From NCBI GenBank assembly GCA_016719295.1, contig JADKAF010000001.1, positions 3,472,001 to 3,536,000 on the forward strand: a DNA stretch of 64,000 nucleotides, read 5' to 3'. Shown piece after piece: positions 41,021-50,893 of this stretch; within the stretch, counting starts at the first letter, position 1, and every line of letters begins with the position of its first letter. Source of the stretch: Planctomycetota bacterium (GTDB lineage: Bacteria; Planctomycetota; UBA1135; JADKAF01). The notes beneath the pieces were generated by a model. That model saw nothing but the letters and a program-made list of their open reading frames with translations, did not search any database and was not told where the DNA came from. The position numbers and the translations under genes were made by a program.

Positions 41021-44000
41021 GAATCCATCAGCTCCTCGATCGCGATCCACGCCAGAGCGCGCTCGCCAACGGCGGGCAGGCGCGCATCTCGACGGCGACC
41101 GATGCGCATGCGCAGGCGGAGCTGCGCGCCGAGCTCGAGACCTTCGTCTGCGACGGCCAGTACGGCGATGCGCTGGAGCGCATGCTCCGCAGCTACCTGA
41201 CCCAACTCGATCGTCCCCGCCAGAACGCCGCGTGGGTGAGCGGCTTCTTCGGCAGCGGCAAGTCGCATCTGCTGAAGATGCTCGGGCATCTCTGGGTGAA
41301 CACGAACTTCGCGGACGGCTCCACGGCGCGCAACTTGGTGCGCGCGCTGCCCGACGAAGTGGTCGCGGCGCTGCGCGAGCTCGACACGCAGGCGGCACGC
41401 ACGGGGAGAGTGGCCCTCGCCGCCTCCGGCGCGCTGCCATCCGGCAGCGGCGATCACGTGCGCCTGACGGTGCTGTCGATCGTGATGCGCGCCTGCGGTC
41501 TGCCGGAGTCCTACGCGCAGGCGCAGTTCGTCTTCTGGCTCCGCGGCCAGGGGTACTTGGAGCGCGTTCGCGGCGCGGTGGAGCGGACCGGCAAGGATTG
41601 GTCGAAGGAGCTGCACAACCTCTACGTCAGCGGCCCGATCGCGCAGGCGGTGCTGGCCTGCGACCCGAACTTCGCCCGCGACGAGCGCGAGGCGCGTCAG
41701 GTGCTCCGCGATCGCTTCCCGAATCCGGTGAGCGATGTCACGACGCCGCAGTTCCTCGCGGCCTGTCGCGAGGCGCTGGCGCCCGCGGGGCAGCTCCCGC
41801 TCACGGTGCTGATCCTCGACGAAGTGCAGCAGTACATCGGCGACGCGACCGATCGCGCCGTCACGATCACCGAGATCGCCGAGGCGGTGCAGACGCAGCT
41901 CGAGAGCCGCGTGTTGCTCGTGGCCAGCGGACAGTCGGCGCTCTCCGGGACGCCGCTGCTGCAGAAGCTGAAGGACCGCTTCCGCATCAACGTGCAGCTC
42001 TCCGATACCGACGTCGAAGCCGTGACGCGGAAGGTGCTCCTGCACAAGAAGGCGAGCGCTGTCGAGCCCATCCGCGCGACGCTCGGCAAGAACGCCGGCG
42101 AAGTGTCGAAGCAGCTCCAGGGGACGCGCCTCGCGGAGCGCCCTAGCGATCGCGAGATCGCCCTCCTCGACTATCCGCTGCTGCCGACGCGGCGGCGCTT
42201 CTGGGAGGAGTGCTTCCGCGCGGTGGACGCCGCGGGAACGCACAGCCAGCTTCGCTCGCAGCTCCGCATCCTCCACGACGCGCTCCGTGGGATCGCCGAG
42301 TGCGAGCTCGGCGCCGTGATCCCCGGCGACGCGCTCTTCGATGCGATCGGCCCCGATCTCGTGAACTCCGGCTTCCTGCTCGGCGAGCTCGCGACGCGCA
42401 TCCAGGAGCAGGCGAACGTGCCGGAGGTCGGCCCGCTGCGGAAGCGCATCTGCGGCCTCGTCTTCCTCATCTCGAAGCTCCCGCGCGAGCAGGGCGTCGA
42501 CGCCGGCGTGCGCGCCACGGCGCGCACCCTCGCCGACCTGCTCGTCGATCAGTTGGAAGCCGACTCGGGTCCCTTCCGCCGCGAGGTCGAGAAGCAGCTC
42601 GAGGCGATGGCTTCGGGCGGCACGCTGATGAAGGTCGGCGACGAGTACCGCCTCCAGACCACGCAAGGGGCGGAGTGGGACCGCGCGTTCCGCGAGCAGC
42701 AGGGGGCTCTCGGGGGACGCATCGCCGAGCTGCAGGCGAAGCAGGACCAGCTCTTCGCCGCCGCGGTGCAGCGCCTCGTGTCGGAGATCCGGCCGAAGCA
42801 CGGCGAATCCAAGGTCCCGCGCTCGCTCTCGCTCCACGCGCGCCCCGACGCGCCGAGCGATGGAGGCGGCGAGGTCGTGGTCTGGCTGCGCGATGGATCG
42901 TCCTCCTCGCAGAAGGACGTCGAGAGCGAAGCGCGCCGTCGCGGCCACGAGGACCCCGTGATCCACGTGTTCCTGCCAAAGCCGACCGGCGATCTCCGCG
43001 CGCGCATCGTGGAGGTCGAGGCCGCGCGCGCGGTGCTGGATGCGAAGGGCATGCCCACCGAGCCGCCCGAGGCGCGCGAAGCCTGCGAGAGCATGCAGAG
43101 CCGCTTCAAGGCCGCGGAGGCGGCGCGCGACGAGCTGATCCGCGAGCTCGTGGCCAGCGCGAAGGTGCTCCAAGGCGGAGGGAACGAGGTCTACGGCGAC
43201 TCCTTCCGCGCGAAGCTCGACGCCGCGGTCGAGGCCTCGCTAGCGCGCCTCTTCCCCCGCTTCGCCGAGGGCGATCACAAGGCGTGGCCTGTCGCGCTGA
43301 GGCGCGCGCGCGAAGGCTCGGACGAGCCGCTGAAGATCCTCGGTTGGGATCGCCCGACCGAGGAGCACCCCGTGCTCCGCGAAGTCCTGCTCGCGGTCGG
43401 GAACGGCGTCCGCGGCACGGAGCTCCGGAAGTCCCTCGAGGCTTCGCCCTACGGCTGGCCGCGCGACACGATCGACGCCGCACTCATCGCGCTGCACCGC
43501 ATCGGCACGCTGCGCGCCGTGCAGAACGGCCAGCCAATCGCCCCCGGCCAGCTCGATCAGAACAAGATCTCGAGTGCCGAGTTCCGCCCGGAGAAACACC
43601 GGCTGAGCGCCCCTGACAAGGTCGCATTGCGCGGGCTCTATCAGAAGGCGGGGATCAAGGTGGTGAGCGGCGAGGAGGAGTTGAAAGCCGCGAGCTTCCT
43701 CGACGCGCTGCTCGCACTGGCGCGCGCTGCCGGAGGCGACGCGCCGCTCCCTTCTCCGCCCGCGACGAAGGGGATCGAGGATCTCCGCCGCCTCGCCGGC
43801 AGCGAGCAGCTCGTCGGCATCCTCGCCGCGCGCGAGGAGCTGGAATCAGCGCTCCGCGACTGGAGCGCCTTGAAAGAGAAGGCCCTCCAGCGCCTGCCCG
43901 GCTGGACGCGCTTGCAGCGCCTCGCGCGTTGTGCGGAGGGCCTGCCCATCCTCGCGGAACTGCGCCCCGAGATGGACGCGATCGCGCGAAACCGCTCGCT

Positions 44001-44466
44001 GCTCGACGACACCGACTACGTCGCCCCGCTCGCGAAGAAGCTCGAGCTGGCACTCCGCGAGGAGCTCCGCCGCGCGCATGCTCGCTGCTCCGAGATCTTC
44101 ACTGCCTCGCAAGCGGAGCTCGAAGGTTCCGAGAGCTGGCAGAAGCTCGCGTCGGCGGAGCGCGAGGCCCTGCTGCGCGCGCAGCGCCTGGAGCCGATCG
44201 GTGCTCCTGAGCTCGCCGACGAAGCGCAGCTCCTCGCCGCCCTCGAAGCGCGGAGTCTGCGCGGGTGGAACGAGCTCGCCGACGGACTGCCCACGCGCTT
44301 CGCGAAGGCCCGCGCCGAAGCCGCGCGCGCGCAGGAGCCCAAGGTCCAGCACCTCTCGCTCCGAAGCGATCTGCTCCGCACCGAGGCCGACGTCGAGCGC
44401 TGGCTCGCAGTAACGCGCGCCGACCTCTTCCGCCGTCTTGCCGACGGCCCCCTCTCGATCGGCTGA
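41017..44466 (+). CDS. brxC: BREX ATPase BrxC (PglY-like)
   Basis: This 1,149-residue P-loop protein has Walker A GFFGSGKS at residues 76-83 with the conserved following HLLKMLGHLW, and a Walker B near 262-270 (LTVLILDEVQQYIG). The segment LVASGQSALSGTPLLQKLKD is a sensor-type motif, and FRINVQLSDTDVEAVTRKVL lies just after it. BrxC is the large AAA-type ATPase of BREX. It is needed for methylation and phage exclusion and works with BrxB, PglX and PglZ. Length and position agree with the family. It is coupled to brxB, and pglX begins 12 bases after its stop. Confidence 0.95.
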   Translation: MRIHQLLDRDPRQSALANGGQARISTATDAHAQAELRAELETFVCDGQYGDALERMLRSYLTQLDRPRQNAAWVSGFFGSGKSHLLKMLGHLWVNTNFADGSTARNLVRALPDEVVAALRELDTQAARTGRVALAASGALPSGSGDHVRLTVLSIVMRACGLPESYAQAQFVFWLRGQGYLERVRGAVERTGKDWSKELHNLYVSGPIAQAVLACDPNFARDEREARQVLRDRFPNPVSDVTTPQFLAACREALAPAGQLPLTVLILDEVQQYIGDATDRAVTITEIAEAVQTQLESRVLLVASGQSALSGTPLLQKLKDRFRINVQLSDTDVEAVTRKVLLHKKASAVEPIRATLGKNAGEVSKQLQGTRLAERPSDREIALLDYPLLPTRRRFWEECFRAVDAAGTHSQLRSQLRILHDALRGIAECELGAVIPGDALFDAIGPDLVNSGFLLGELATRIQEQANVPEVGPLRKRICGLVFLISKLPREQGVDAGVRATARTLADLLVDQLEADSGPFRREVEKQLEAMASGGTLMKVGDEYRLQTTQGAEWDRAFREQQGALGGRIAELQAKQDQLFAAAVQRLVSEIRPKHGESKVPRSLSLHARPDAPSDGGGEVVVWLRDGSSSSQKDVESEARRRGHEDPVIHVFLPKPTGDLRARIVEVEAARAVLDAKGMPTEPPEAREACESMQSRFKAAEAARDELIRELVASAKVLQGGGNEVYGDSFRAKLDAAVEASLARLFPRFAEGDHKAWPVALRRAREGSDEPLKILGWDRPTEEHPVLREVLLAVGNGVRGTELRKSLEASPYGWPRDTIDAALIALHRIGTLRAVQNGQPIAPGQLDQNKISSAEFRPEKHRLSAPDKVALRGLYQKAGIKVVSGEEELKAASFLDALLALARAAGGDAPLPSPPATKGIEDLRRLAGSEQLVGILAAREELESALRDWSALKEKALQRLPGWTRLQRLARCAEGLPILAELRPEMDAIARNRSLLDDTDYVAPLAKKLELALREELRRAHARCSEIFTASQAELEGSESWQKLASAEREALLRAQRLEPIGAPELADEAQLLAALEARSLRGWNELADGLPTRFAKARAEAARAQEPKVQHLSLRSDLLRTEADVERWLAVTRADLFRRLADGPLSIG

Positions 44467-44478
44467 GCGAGGACGAAG

Positions 44479-47400
44479 GTGAACGCACTCCCGACCGAGC
44501 TTCGGAAGCGCCTCGAGAAGGCGATTCGCGATGCGCGTGGCAAGGCCGAAGAAGGCGCTCGCAAGGCCCTCGAAGCGCTCGCCGTCGGACGCCACGAGCC
44601 CCATGGCTCAATGGACGCGAACGCGCGCGCGCTGCGAACGAAGCTCCGCGCCCACGGCCGCCAGCTCGGCGATCTCCTGGACAAGCAAAAGGGCGCGCAG
44701 GAGACGCGGCGCCTGGAGCGCGAGGTCGCCTACGAGCACTGGCACCGGATGCTCTTCGCGCGCTTCCTCGCGGAGAACGGCCTGCTCCTCGAACCCAACC
44801 ACGCTGTCCCGGTCACGCTGGAGGAGTGCGGGGAGCTCGCGCGTGACGCCAGTCGCGATCCTTGGGAGCTCGCGGCTTCCTACGCGGAGCGCATGTTGCC
44901 GCGGATCTTCCGCGCCGATGATCCAGTCCTCGCCGTGACGCTCCCGCCGGAGACGCGCCAAGCGCTGCAGCGCTTGGTCGCCGAGCTCCCTACCGCCGTC
45001 TTCACCGCCGACGACGCGCTGGGCTGGACCTACCAGTTCTGGCAAGCCGCCGAGAAGGACGCGGTGAACGCGCGCGTGAAGTCCGGCGAGAAGATCACCG
45101 GCGAGACGCTGCCCGCGGTGACGCAGCTCTTCACCGAGCCGTACATGGTGCAGTTCCTCCTGCACAACACGATCGGCGCGTGGCACGCGGGGAAGATCCT
45201 CGCGGAGCGATCAGAGCTCGCGGCCGAAGCACGGAGTGAGCAGGAGCTCCGCGAAGCCGTGGCGCTTCCGGGCTATGCGTTCGAATACCTGCGCTTCGTG
45301 CGCACACCGCGCGAAGGCGAGGATCCGAACGCTGGCACCGGCCCCTGGCGCCCCGCCGCCGGCAGCTATCCCACTTGGCCGAAGCGCTCGCAGGAGCTCA
45401 CCGTCCTCGACCCCTGCTGCGGCAGCGGCCACTTCCTCGTCGCGGCGTTCGATCTCCTCGTCCGCCTCCGCCGCGCGGAGGAAGGGCTCGACTTGGAGCG
45501 CGCAATCCGCGCCGTGCTCGAAGGGAACCTCTTCGGCTTGGAGCTCGATCCGCGCTGCACGCAGATCGCGGCGTTCCATCTTGCCCTCGCGGCCTGGCGC
45601 CTCGCAGGAAGAGCGATCGAGCTCCCGCCGCTCCAGATCGCGTGCTCGGGCATCGGACCTCACGCGACGAAGGAGGAATGGAACCGGCTCGCCGAAGAGG
45701 TCGTGGAGACCTGGCCGCACGAGACGACGGCGGAGAAGGCGCGCGCCTGCATCGGCTTGGAGCGCCTCTACGACATCTTCGAGCTCGCGCCGGAGCTGGG
45801 CTCGCTCATCGATCCGGCGAGTGGCGAGGCGGATGTGTTCGCGACGGGGACCGAGCGGCTCTTGCCGCTGCTCGAAGCGGCGCTCGTGGCGGAGACGACC
45901 GGCGAGGAAGCGCACGAGCGCGCCGTCGCGGCGCAGGGCATGGCGCAGGCCGCACGCATCCTGATGGGGCCGACGGCTGGCTACACCTTGGTCATCACCA
46001 ACGTGCCCTATCTCGGCCGTGGCTCGCAGAGCGAGCTGCTTCGGGAGTTCGCCGAAGACCAATATCCCGAGGCCAAGGCCGACCTCGCCACGATCTTCGT
46101 CGCGCGCATGCTGCGCTGGGTGAAGCGGGCGGGAACGGTGGCGGCGGTCACGCCGCAGAACTGGCTCTTCCTCACGAGCTACAAGAAGCTGCGGAAGCAA
46201 CTGTTGGACGACCGCACTTGGGAGATCGTTGCGCGTCTCGGAGCGGGAGCGTTCGAGACGATCGGCGGCGAGGTCGTCAACGTCGCACTGCTGTCGATCT
46301 CGGGCGGCGCAGCCAACAAGAACCACCTCATGGCTGGCCTGGATGTGTCGGCGCGCCGCGGACAGCCGCCGATCCTGGCGACGGAGAAGGCTGCGCTGCT
46401 GCGTGGCGAGTTCCTATCAGCTTCTCCCAACGCAGTTGCGCCGCCTTCGGACCCTTCCGATCCCGAGAGCGATGAGCGAGAGGTGTTGCTGAATGAAGAT
46501 GCTGCTGCGGACGGCCTGGTCAGGCTTGCGCATCAGTCGGATCAGCTATTGAATCCTGCGGTGCACATCTCTTTTCGTCCGCGTTCTGGTGAGCGCCTGA
46601 GTGGAGAGTTCGCGCGCGCGTATCAGGGCCTGAAGACGGGCGACGACGATAGATTTCGCAGGTCTTGGTGGGAAATCGAAGGTATGCCGACTCGGTGGCT
46701 CTTCTATCAAAGCACTGTAGACTCGACAGCGCATTGGTCGGGCCTAATCTATCGTGTAGACGCATTGGATGGCGATCGTCAGTGGGCTCGCCCCCAAGGG
46801 AAGGGGGCATGGGGGCGCTCCGGCGTTGCGATCAGCCAAATGAGTCAACTACCGGTTGCGCTATACACAGGAGCGATCTTCGACAGCAACATGTCAGCGC
46901 TCGTGCCCGAGCTTGGCGAAGATCTCCTCGCTCTTTGGTGCATGTGTTCCGACTTGTCATTCTGTTCACGGGTTCGGGCCTTTGACCAATCCCTGAAAGT
47001 ACCGAACGGCTCCTTCGAGAGGGTCCCGTTCGACTCCGATCATTGGCGGAGCGTCGCGGCCGAGAGGTATCCGTACGGTCTCCCGGAACCGCAAAGTGCC
47101 GATCCGACCCAATGGCTTTTCCATGGTCATCCCGCCCACGCCGAGTCAGCCACTGCTCTGCAAGTCGCCGTTGCCCGCCTCTTCGGTTACCGCTGGCCCG
47201 CTGAGCTCGACGAGTCGATGCGCTTGGCGCCGGAAGCCCGCGCGCTCGTACGCCGCTGCGCAGAGCTCGCTCCTCACGCCGACCGCGATGGCATCGTCTG
47301 TCTCGCCTCGGTTCAGGGCGAAGGCTCGGCCGCGGATCGCGTGCGCTCTTTGCTGGCTGCCGCCTTCGGCCCGGAGTGGTCGGCAGCGAAAGAAGAAGAC

Positions 47401-48165
47401 CTCCTGTGCTCCGCAGGCGAGCGCTTCGCGAGGGGCAAGGTCCAGCCTTCGCTGGAGGAGTGGCTGCGCGATCGCTTCTTCGAGGAGCATTGCGCGCTCT
47501 TCCATGGGCGCCCCTTCGTCTGGCACATCTGGGATGGGCAGCCGCAGGGCTTCCACGCGCTGGTGAACTATCACCGTCTCGCCGGACCCGATGGCGAAGG
47601 ACGCCGCACGCTGGAGAAGCTCGCCTCGACCTACCTCGGCGAGTGGATCGAGCGCCAACGACAGCTCGTCGCCGCGCAGCAAGAAGGTGCCGATGGCCGC
47701 CTCGCTGCGGCGCTGGCGCTCCAGGCGGAGCTGCGAAAGATCCTGCAGGGCGAGCCGCCCTACGATCTCTTCGTGCGCTGGAAGCCGCTGCACGATCAGC
47801 CGCTCGGCTGGGATCCCGACATCAACGACGGCGTGCGCCTGAACATCCGGCCCTTCCTCAGGGCCAAGGACGTGGGCAAGAAAGGCGCCGGGGTCCTGCG
47901 CGCGAAGCCCGACAACACCTGGAGCGACGCGAAGAAGCTCGGCGTGAAGGATCGCGGCAAGGAGCCCGAGTCGCTGCGCCCGCGGCATCTCTTCCCGTGG
48001 TTCTGGGGCTGCGATCCCGAGAAGCACGCGGAGCATCGCAACGACTTCGGTGCGGGGACGCCGGGGGCGGTGCCGGCGGGGAAGGTGTTCACGGGGGAGC
48101 GGTGGAACGGGTTGCACTACTCGCGCGTAGCTCGTGAGGCCGCTCGGAGGGATCTGCAGTCGTGA
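44479..48165 (+). CDS. pglX: BREX adenine-specific methyltransferase PglX
   Basis: This 1,228-residue N6-adenine methyltransferase marks host DNA at a non-palindromic site so that BREX spares it. SAM-binding motif I is VLDPCCGSGHF at 309-319, and catalytic motif IV is NVPY at 508-511 (a variant of NPPY). A helical N-terminal region precedes these. Residues about 650-885 (46420-47130) carry a target-recognition region whose codon use is clearly less GC-biased (AAT, CTA, ATA, GTA codons), unlike the flanks. This suggests that the specificity region was exchanged. The GTG start at 44479 has a purine-rich ribosome site. The stop overlaps the SIR2-like gene by four bases (GTGA). Confidence 0.95.
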   Translation: MNALPTELRKRLEKAIRDARGKAEEGARKALEALAVGRHEPHGSMDANARALRTKLRAHGRQLGDLLDKQKGAQETRRLEREVAYEHWHRMLFARFLAENGLLLEPNHAVPVTLEECGELARDASRDPWELAASYAERMLPRIFRADDPVLAVTLPPETRQALQRLVAELPTAVFTADDALGWTYQFWQAAEKDAVNARVKSGEKITGETLPAVTQLFTEPYMVQFLLHNTIGAWHAGKILAERSELAAEARSEQELREAVALPGYAFEYLRFVRTPREGEDPNAGTGPWRPAAGSYPTWPKRSQELTVLDPCCGSGHFLVAAFDLLVRLRRAEEGLDLERAIRAVLEGNLFGLELDPRCTQIAAFHLALAAWRLAGRAIELPPLQIACSGIGPHATKEEWNRLAEEVVETWPHETTAEKARACIGLERLYDIFELAPELGSLIDPASGEADVFATGTERLLPLLEAALVAETTGEEAHERAVAAQGMAQAARILMGPTAGYTLVITNVPYLGRGSQSELLREFAEDQYPEAKADLATIFVARMLRWVKRAGTVAAVTPQNWLFLTSYKKLRKQLLDDRTWEIVARLGAGAFETIGGEVVNVALLSISGGAANKNHLMAGLDVSARRGQPPILATEKAALLRGEFLSASPNAVAPPSDPSDPESDEREVLLNEDAAADGLVRLAHQSDQLLNPAVHISFRPRSGERLSGEFARAYQGLKTGDDDRFRRSWWEIEGMPTRWLFYQSTVDSTAHWSGLIYRVDALDGDRQWARPQGKGAWGRSGVAISQMSQLPVALYTGAIFDSNMSALVPELGEDLLALWCMCSDLSFCSRVRAFDQSLKVPNGSFERVPFDSDHWRSVAAERYPYGLPEPQSADPTQWLFHGHPAHAESATALQVAVARLFGYRWPAELDESMRLAPEARALVRRCAELAPHADRDGIVCLASVQGEGSAADRVRSLLAAAFGPEWSAAKEEDLLCSAGERFARGKVQPSLEEWLRDRFFEEHCALFHGRPFVWHIWDGQPQGFHALVNYHRLAGPDGEGRRTLEKLASTYLGEWIERQRQLVAAQQEGADGRLAAALALQAELRKILQGEPPYDLFVRWKPLHDQPLGWDPDINDGVRLNIRPFLRAKDVGKKGAGVLRAKPDNTWSDAKKLGVKDRGKEPESLRPRHLFPWFWGCDPEKHAEHRNDFGAGTPGAVPAGKVFTGERWNGLHYSRVAREAARRDLQS

Positions 48166-49187
48166 AGAAGGGCGCGAGCTTCACCGCAAAGCTGGTGAAG
48201 GAGGTGCAGAGGCAGCTCCGAGGCCAGCGCGTTGGCTACCTGCTCGGCGCGGGCTCCTCCTACCTCGGGCGGAAGGGCTATCCCCTCGCCTTCGATCTAT
48301 GGCAGCGCATCCGCAAGTGCGTCGAGGAACCTGTACGTGCTGCCATCCAGGAGAAGCTAGATGCCGGAGCCACTGGCATCGAGCAGGCGCTGGACCGCTT
48401 CGACGATGGCGATACCAAGGACACGCCTTACCGCCACGCAGTCACGGCGGCGATCTCGAAGAGCTTTCGTCGGATCAGGCCGCCTCTGGAAGCGCATGTG
48501 TTGTTCCTGAAGCGGCTACAGCAGCGCGAGAGCGAACAGGTAAAGATCTTCAGCCTGAACTACGACCCCCTGGTCGAGCGAGCGGCCGATCACGCGCGTG
48601 TGCGCTTGACCGATGGATTTCGTGGGATCCAGCAGGCGTACTTCGATGGATCGCTCTTCGACGAAAGCCCGGTTCGAACGCGGGCCTCGGCCAAGGGGCC
48701 GCTGATCGATCTCAGCAAGCGCACCATGCATCTGCTGAAGCTCCACGGGTCGCTTGGTTGGTATGAGCTCGATGCGGGGGAAGCGCGCCGATGTCCTTTC
48801 GACGCAAGCATCCCTCGTGGCGCTCGCCCGCTAATGGTACCGCCGCAGCGAAGAAAGGCCGCCGACACGATGAGCCTCCCGTACGCGGCTCTTTGGTCGC
48901 GCTTTCGCGGTGCCCTCGCTCAGGACCCGAAGCCGCTGCATCGCCTGGTCTCCATCGGCTACGGCTTCGGCGATCACCATGTGAATGAGGTGATCGCGCC
49001 GGTGCTCGAGCGGAGCGACTTCACGCTTCTCATTTTTGCCAGGGTCCTGTCCAACGAGGCGTGGGCTCGCTGGAGCGCACACGAGAGGACCATCGTGGTC
49101 ACTGAGAGTCGATGCGCACTGTTCGGTGAGGCGGGAGAAGGACACGCGGACCTTTGGGATTTTGAACACGTTGCGGGAGAGGTGTAG
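48162..49187 (+). CDS. SIR2-like NADase, probable phage-defence effector
   Basis: This 341-residue protein has the SIR2 core: the NAD-binding GAGSS at 29-33, the SLNYD motif with Asn133 and Asp135, LHGS with His195, and YGFGDHH near residue 270. These residues are those used by SIR2-type NADases in anti-phage systems such as Thoeris, Dsr and SIR2-HerA. In defence, the protein would deplete NAD after a trigger and stop the infected cell. The GTG start overlaps the pglX stop (GTGA) and the HerA gene starts two bases after the stop. The pairing with HerA is the known SIR2-HerA (Nezha-type) arrangement. Its insertion inside a BREX operon is the unusual point. Enzymatic activity is inferred from residues, not shown. 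Confidence 0.88.
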   Translation: MKKGASFTAKLVKEVQRQLRGQRVGYLLGAGSSYLGRKGYPLAFDLWQRIRKCVEEPVRAAIQEKLDAGATGIEQALDRFDDGDTKDTPYRHAVTAAISKSFRRIRPPLEAHVLFLKRLQQRESEQVKIFSLNYDPLVERAADHARVRLTDGFRGIQQAYFDGSLFDESPVRTRASAKGPLIDLSKRTMHLLKLHGSLGWYELDAGEARRCPFDASIPRGARPLMVPPQRRKAADTMSLPYAALWSRFRGALAQDPKPLHRLVSIGYGFGDHHVNEVIAPVLERSDFTLLIFARVLSNEAWARWSAHERTIVVTESRCALFGEAGEGHADLWDFEHVAGEV

Positions 49188-49189
49188 AG

Positions 49190-50893
49190 ATGGATCTTCA
49201 AGAGAACACCCTGATCGGCCGCATCATCGACGTTCAGGGAGGAGAGATGACCGCGAGCCTGGAGGATCAGGAGCAGGGCAGGGCGCCCGTGGTGACCATC
49301 GGAAGCGAGGATGTGCCCGTCGGGCAGATCGGCTCCTACGTCTCGATCCGGCAAGCCGGCGTGTGCCTCTTGGCCATGGTCACGCGCATGACAGAGCAGG
49401 AGGTCGTCGCTACGCCCATCATGGGCCTTTCCGAAGACATGAGCGTACGACCGACGTTCGCGAAGCGGGTGGCGCGCTTGGTGCCCCTGGGATCGATCGA
49501 CGAGAAGGGCGCCTTTCGGCGAGGTGTGGCCCGCTACCCGACCACAGGGGCCGAGGTGCATGCGCTCGGGTCGAAGGACCTCGAGAAGCTCTTCGATCGT
49601 TTTCGCACGAAGGGCTACGACGTAGGCACGGTCGCGTCGCACGAAGAGCTGCGCGTCTTCCTCGATCCCTCCAGCCTCTTCGGTCGCCACTTCGCGATCC
49701 TAGGTCAGACCGGTGCCGGCAAGTCGTGGACGGTGGCCCAGGTCGTGCAGCGTGCGGTGGAGGTCATGCCGCGCGCACACATCATCCTCCTCGATCTCCA
49801 CGGAGAGTACGGCTGGAAGGACGAGCAGGGCCAGCGGCGTGTGGCGTTCGACGAGGCCGTCGTCCAGCACCTCGATGCTCGCGAGCTCGAGATCCCCTAC
49901 TGGTTGATGACCTACGCGGAGCTCTGCGATCTGCTGGTCGAGCACAGTGAGCGCGAGGCTGCGAACCAGACGGCGTTTTTCCGCGAGTGTTTGTACGAGG
50001 CTCGCCAGGCGGATAACGCCGCCCAACCGGAAGCGGACCGCCTAGATCGCATCACGATCGACACCCCGGTCTTCTTCTCGCTCTCCCATGTCCTGGATCG
50101 TCTGCGCGCGAAGAATGCCGAGGAGGTTCCCGGGCTTAAGGGACCCAAGCAGGGGCCTCTCTTCGGGCAGTTCGATCGTCTGCTGATCCGCATCGATAGC
50201 AAGCTCAACGACAAGCGCTACGACTTTCTCTTCAAGCCCAAGACGCGGACATCCTCGGCTTCGCTCGTCTCCCTGCTCGCCGACTTCGTGGGCCTCGGGC
50301 AGAAGAAGGCCGCCGTGACGGTGATCGACCTCTCCTCCGTCCCCTACGATGTCCGACCCACCGTCGCCGCGCAGATCGGTCGCCTCGCCTTCGAGTTCAA
50401 CTATTGGAACCCGGCCTACCGCGAGTTCCCACTGCTGTTGATCTGCGAGGAGGCGCACGTCTACATCCCGCGCACGAGCTCGAGCGAGTTCGCAGGCGCG
50501 CGCGCGTCGATGGAGCGGATCGCGAAGGAAGGCCGCAAATACGGAGTCGGGCTCGGCGTGGTGAGCCAGCGTCCACACGAGGTCTCGGAGACGGTGCTCG
50601 CCCAGTGCGGCACTTTCCTCTGCCTCCGCGTCACGAATCCCGACGACCAAGCCTACGTGCGGAAGCTCGTGCCCGAGAGCGAAGGCGATCTCGTGAGCAT
50701 CCTCGCCGGCTTGGGGCGCGGCGAAGCGCTCGTGCTCGGCGAAGCGGTTCCTTTGCCCACGCGCGTGCAGTTCGATCGCCCGGATCCGCAGCCGAACAGC
50801 GACGACGTGGACTTCCACGCGAAGTGGCAGGGCAAGGACCCCGCCATCGATGTCGCGAAAATCGTGCAGCGCTGGAGGACCCAAGAGCGATGA
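49190..50893 (+). CDS. HerA-like ATPase paired with SIR2
   Basis: This 567-residue protein has a HAS-barrel-like N-terminal region (1-120) and a HerA/FtsK-type ATPase domain with Walker A GQTGAGKS at 172-179 and Walker B LLLICEEAH at 415-423. Further motifs are HILLDLHGEYGW and a Q/R motif region (GVGLGVVSQRPHEVS). HerA-type proteins form hexameric rings on DNA and partner with the NurA nuclease in archaea, or with SIR2 or other effectors in bacterial defence. Here it directly follows the SIR2 gene by two bases, which is the known SIR2-HerA pair. Its stop overlaps the AlbA-type gene (ATGA, 50890-50893). The ring presumably senses phage DNA or assembles SIR2; this is inference. Confidence 0.93.
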   Translation: MDLQENTLIGRIIDVQGGEMTASLEDQEQGRAPVVTIGSEDVPVGQIGSYVSIRQAGVCLLAMVTRMTEQEVVATPIMGLSEDMSVRPTFAKRVARLVPLGSIDEKGAFRRGVARYPTTGAEVHALGSKDLEKLFDRFRTKGYDVGTVASHEELRVFLDPSSLFGRHFAILGQTGAGKSWTVAQVVQRAVEVMPRAHIILLDLHGEYGWKDEQGQRRVAFDEAVVQHLDARELEIPYWLMTYAELCDLLVEHSEREAANQTAFFRECLYEARQADNAAQPEADRLDRITIDTPVFFSLSHVLDRLRAKNAEEVPGLKGPKQGPLFGQFDRLLIRIDSKLNDKRYDFLFKPKTRTSSASLVSLLADFVGLGQKKAAVTVIDLSSVPYDVRPTVAAQIGRLAFEFNYWNPAYREFPLLLICEEAHVYIPRTSSSEFAGARASMERIAKEGRKYGVGLGVVSQRPHEVSETVLAQCGTFLCLRVTNPDDQAYVRKLVPESEGDLVSILAGLGRGEALVLGEAVPLPTRVQFDRPDPQPNSDDVDFHAKWQGKDPAIDVAKIVQRWRTQER

